A program made the translations under genes and the position numbers. Below the pieces are notes generated by a model. It ran no database searches, was not told the DNA's origin, and saw only the letters and a list, made by a program, of their open reading frames with translations. Shown here in pieces: positions 60,931 to 64,000 of a stretch of DNA of 64,000 bases. Position 1 is the stretch's first letter. Every line of letters starts with the position of its first letter. Source of the stretch: Eumeta japonica (taxonomy: Eukaryota; Arthropoda; Insecta; Lepidoptera; Psychidae); NCBI GenBank assembly GCA_005406025.1, contig BGZK01001194.1:62001-126000 (forward strand). The letters are read 5' to 3'.

Positions 60931-62555
60931 ATTGTGTACTGACATAAAAAATCAGTATTATTGAAGTACAATCTCGTGTAAATATTGAAATATATTACAA
61001 ATTTTGGTGTCACTTTTATAATAAAATTCATCTCTGAATGAAAACTTGTAATTGGCAGCATAGATATAATTAGTCACTTATATTAATACACAATACCTGT
61101 AAGTTTTCCATGAATAAATAAATAAAATAAAATAATTGCCTTCATAATGCTTGATTTGAGTTTATTTAATTTGTTGAACAATAGTAAATTGTTTATCTCT
61201 ATCATTATTTGAATGGTGTAAATGCAATATAAGATTTTTTAAAATTATTTGTTGGTAATATTTTTATTCATATAAATTAGTTTTTGCCATTGGTTTTAGA
61301 TAATACAGTGTGAGATAAATAATGAAACTGTAGTAAATACATCTGCAGCACGAAAATTGACCTGTTGGGCCGGTCAGACAGCACACTGTCATTGAATACA
61401 GACGTGAAGTAAGAGTTTCCGATGTTTCTTTTCCGCCAGTATGTAAGAGTTCCGGTGGTCTACTCCCTCTTCATCACCCCATTATCCTTCCTTCACTCCC
61501 TGCTCCATCACTCCGCTACCCTTTCCATCGGTTATCCTATTTCTACCTAAGAGTGCGAGTATTAATGGGCAGCGATGACTACCCACTGACTGACTACCCG
61601 ATGACGAGCTCGTTTGCCCCTCGGAAATGGAACGCAAAAAAAAATACGATTACTTACATTCCTTCTCATATTCTTATTTCGGTCGCGACTAATTAATTGT
61701 TGAAATTAATAATAACATTTCAATCTGCGATAATACAGCATCGATTAAGGTAAAGGAGCCAGCTGCGACCGGCCGCCGGTCGACTTTCACGGCATGACGT
61801 CCCCGATCATGAGCGGCGAGATGGGCCGGCGTCCGAATGGAGTTATTTGTTTATCTTATCGGCGATCTGGCGCGGCCGGCGGCGACCCGCGGCGGCCGTC
61901 CGCGACCCGCCGGCTCGCCGCGCCGGATTCGATTTCGCCGTGACCGCTTCACGGTGTCGAAGTTAAGCCCGATTCCCCCTAATCCGGTGCCAATCATCTA
62001 TGTAGATCACGAGATTGCCGGATTGCGCGGCCATCGGCGCCGACGCCGCCTCGTGAGAACAACCAGCGTACACTGCGCAAAAACGGTTATATCTTAACTA
62101 TAGCGTCGCATTAAGAAAATTAAGTATTTTTCGGATATGAAAAGTTCGGGCTCAGTTTCCGGGTAACGTGTTAATCAATTTTCGCAATTGATTTCCCAAA
62201 TATGTATACTGATGTTGCGCCCCCGCGCTTGTCGGTCTTTGCTATATACATGTATATAGCAAATATATATCTATACATATACCATATCTATATCTATACA
62301 TATACCATAGAACAAAATAAAACAAATTCGAAGCGCGATTATTTCAATTAATACGACTTTTTATTTCAGATGAAGAAGATTGGATGTGTCATATGCTCGA
62401 TCGATGCAATGATCGAAAAGTATTACTCAATCGATTTTAAAATAGACCGATTATTGAAAAATATTTTATATCGAAAACGAAACCTATTTCTAATATCTGT
62501 GTATATGTATATTTATGCACAGTTCACACCGGAAGAACTCGTAGTATTGTATTTA
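60931..62555. other. No gene recognised; CpG-rich patch and TA-rich microsatellite
   Basis: A CpG-rich block at 61760-62060 (GGCCGGCGGCGACCCGCGGC) stands in AT-rich DNA and may be regulatory for the candidate gene to the right. At 62240-62312 there is an ATCTATACATATACCAT repeat (two units) within TA-rich sequence. No gene is supported. Confidence 0.4.
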
Positions 62556-62559
62556 TCGT

Positions 62560-62958
62560 CAAATCGCCGCGGGCGAGTGTACCGCGTCGACAGAAGCAGG
62601 TGGTGGCGCTCTCCCCGGCGGCTAACTGTTCCGGCGGAGGCGGCGCATGCGAGCAGTTCTTCTTCAGAGCGACTCCGCGACACGCGCTCACTTCACGCCG
62701 CGGGCGCTTCCGGACGACGCGACGGCGCGGGAAAGCGTAGCGACTACGAAATTCAAAATTCAATCGAACATTTTTAAATTCCGACACTTTCGTAACTGAT
62801 TCGTGATAGTGACATCTGTATGCGTGTACGATAAGAAGCGAACGACCAGCGAAGGGATACGTCGTCCTGAACCAGTCGTCCCGCGGCATAATAGAGTGCA
62901 GCAATCGGGGCGGACAGCGCTAACGGTCGGCTCCGCGCTCGAGTTGGCGGCCGCGAGC
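62560..62958 (+). promoter_or_regulatory. CpG-rich promoter / 5' UTR candidate
   Basis: GC- and CpG-rich block in otherwise AT-rich DNA, ending at the candidate signal-peptide start codon at 62959. It contains many CG-rich octamers and open frames on both strands that look like compositional by-products. No TATA box is certain. It could be a promoter with 5' UTR of the gene proposed to the right. Confidence 0.33.
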
Positions 62959-62997
62959 ATGACGGGCGCGCTCGCATGTGCCCTCCTGCTGCTTATG
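62959..62997 (+). CDS. Candidate first coding exon with signal-peptide start
   Basis: A short frame, MTGALACALLLLM, runs from an ATG at 62959 to a possible donor GTGCGT at 62998, phase 0. A short polar start then an Ala/Leu-rich core is typical of a secretory signal peptide or signal anchor, so the product would enter the secretory pathway. The 400 bases before it are CpG-rich, like a promoter and 5' UTR, and an in-frame open stretch upstream lacks protein-like character. If real, the gene runs right past 64000 with a first intron of over 1 kb. The protein family cannot be named from 13 residues. A chance hydrophobic frame in GC-rich DNA is the main alternative. Confidence 0.4.
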
Positions 62998-64000
62998 GTG
63001 CGTATTGTTTCCATACAAATTAGGCTGTAGCATGCATATCGTCTTGGCGAGCTGCCACTCATGACCGGAAGTCGTTTGTCGAGACACTGATTGATGCTCT
63101 ACGAGATATTCTCTTCTCTCTATATTCCGTGTAATTTACCCGCTGACCTACTACCTGTACGAAATATACCGTAGTGAAGCAACAGGAAATTTCATTTGAG
63201 TAATTTTTTAAATGTCCTATGCGTCAATTTATATTTTGCTTAGAAAAAGTTGGTTTTTTATATATTAATCGTCATTGATTACGTATCTTGTGATTGAAAT
63301 GTAAAGAAAAAAAAACTATGAACTGTTAAAAGGGCAATACGGATATTTAAAAATATAGTAAATATAATAGTTTAAGTTCACGTGTTAAAATGAATTCGAA
63401 TATAATTTTTGTTTTAATCGAGTATTAAAATTTTTGGTAATCACCGTTTGTGTTGGTATAAAAAAAATTTTATTGTACCATTGGAATCAAGGAAAACACT
63501 GTAATTTCGTATTATAAAATAAATTTAGAAAACGACATATTCGTTTTAAACATATGTAAATATAAGACAGCTATAAAAATAATTGGAATTTTACTTGATA
63601 AACAACAACCAACATTTAATTTGAAGCTCCTTTTTTAACAAAAAAATAAATATGTATTGATAGCAAACATCTCAGAGGTCAGTGCCACGAGTCCTCAATA
63701 AATTAGGATGATTTCTGAATTTGGAAAACGTCACTGAAGGAATTCTGGTATTATAAAAAAATATAATCCTTTAAAATCTCGATATGAGCTTTTGTAGAAA
63801 AAAATGACACTAGCGGACGACCACTACTCGCTGATCATTTAATGTCTATAATATATTAAGACACTATTTAATTTAAACAGTTTTTAAAATGTAACAAAAG
63901 TAATTAGAAAGTTACTGTTACAGAGGAGTTACAAAGTTAGTTACAAAATTACAAAAGTAGAAAGTTACAAAATTATTGTAATCCAACAGATATACCACTT
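62998..64000 (+). other. Possible first intron of the right-edge gene
   Basis: AT-rich sequence after the proposed donor GTGCGT at 62998. No exon is recognised up to the window end. A GTTACAAAGTTAGTTACAAA-type short repeat lies at 63915-63975. Confidence 0.3.

Noticed and set aside
62370..62904. Overlapping plus and minus frames of 126-135 codons
   Set aside because: Both strands open across the same CpG-rich block, with Arg/Ser-rich translation. Better read as promoter or UTR.

Overview
This window looks like nuclear DNA from a lepidopteran (moth or butterfly). It is AT-rich, carries short GT-AG introns in a conserved animal gene, and is packed with decayed transposons of types common in Lepidoptera (CR1/Zenon-like, RTE, R1-like and Jockey LINEs, several mariner families, Tc1, a Tigger/pogo family, a hAT MITE, BEL/Pao). 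The species cannot be read from the sequence. Most long open frames are TE remnants or chance frames in CpG-rich patches.

Only two host gene structures can be supported. (1) The 5' half of a zinc transporter, SLC39A11 (ZIP11), lies on the minus strand: exon 1 21807-21914, exon 2 21494-21728, exon 3 16876-17069, exon 4 12875-13068. All junctions are GT-AG and keep frame. The 3' exons were not found and should lie beyond position 1, so 1-12874 would be intron 4. (2) A candidate first coding exon, 62959-62997 (+), encodes a signal-peptide-like start followed by a splice donor. It sits below a CpG-rich block, and its gene would run off the right edge.

Layout. 1-12.9 kb: putative intron 4, with about seven CpG-rich islets in AT-rich DNA and one composite inverted-repeat element (3656-4626). 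12.9-21.9 kb: SLC39A11 exons, with a LINE, a pair of Tigger-like elements and a TAGGGTTC-ended repeat in the introns. 22.5-31.5 kb: a TE graveyard with a Tc1 fragment, an R1-like LINE tail, a fossil plus-strand RNA virus SF1 helicase (an endogenous viral element), BEL/Pao integrase and mariner. 36.8-42 kb: a nearly full-span CR1/Zenon-like LINE (minus), then a Jockey piece and a mariner end. 44.7-49.9 kb: a hAT MITE with intact target duplication, a mariner and an RTE LINE. 53.7-57.3 kb: a Jockey ORF1 piece, a 650-bp foldback element within a second copy of the composite repeat, a tRNA-like SINE head and a mariner 5' end. 59.3-60.7 kb: a 73-bp minisatellite. 61.7-63 kb: CpG-rich DNA and the second candidate gene start.

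The most notable items are the fossil viral helicase beside an R1-like LINE tail, the foldback/composite repeat in two opposite copies 51 kb apart, the 73-bp array with a homogenised core and decayed edges, and the CpG islets in the presumed giant intron.
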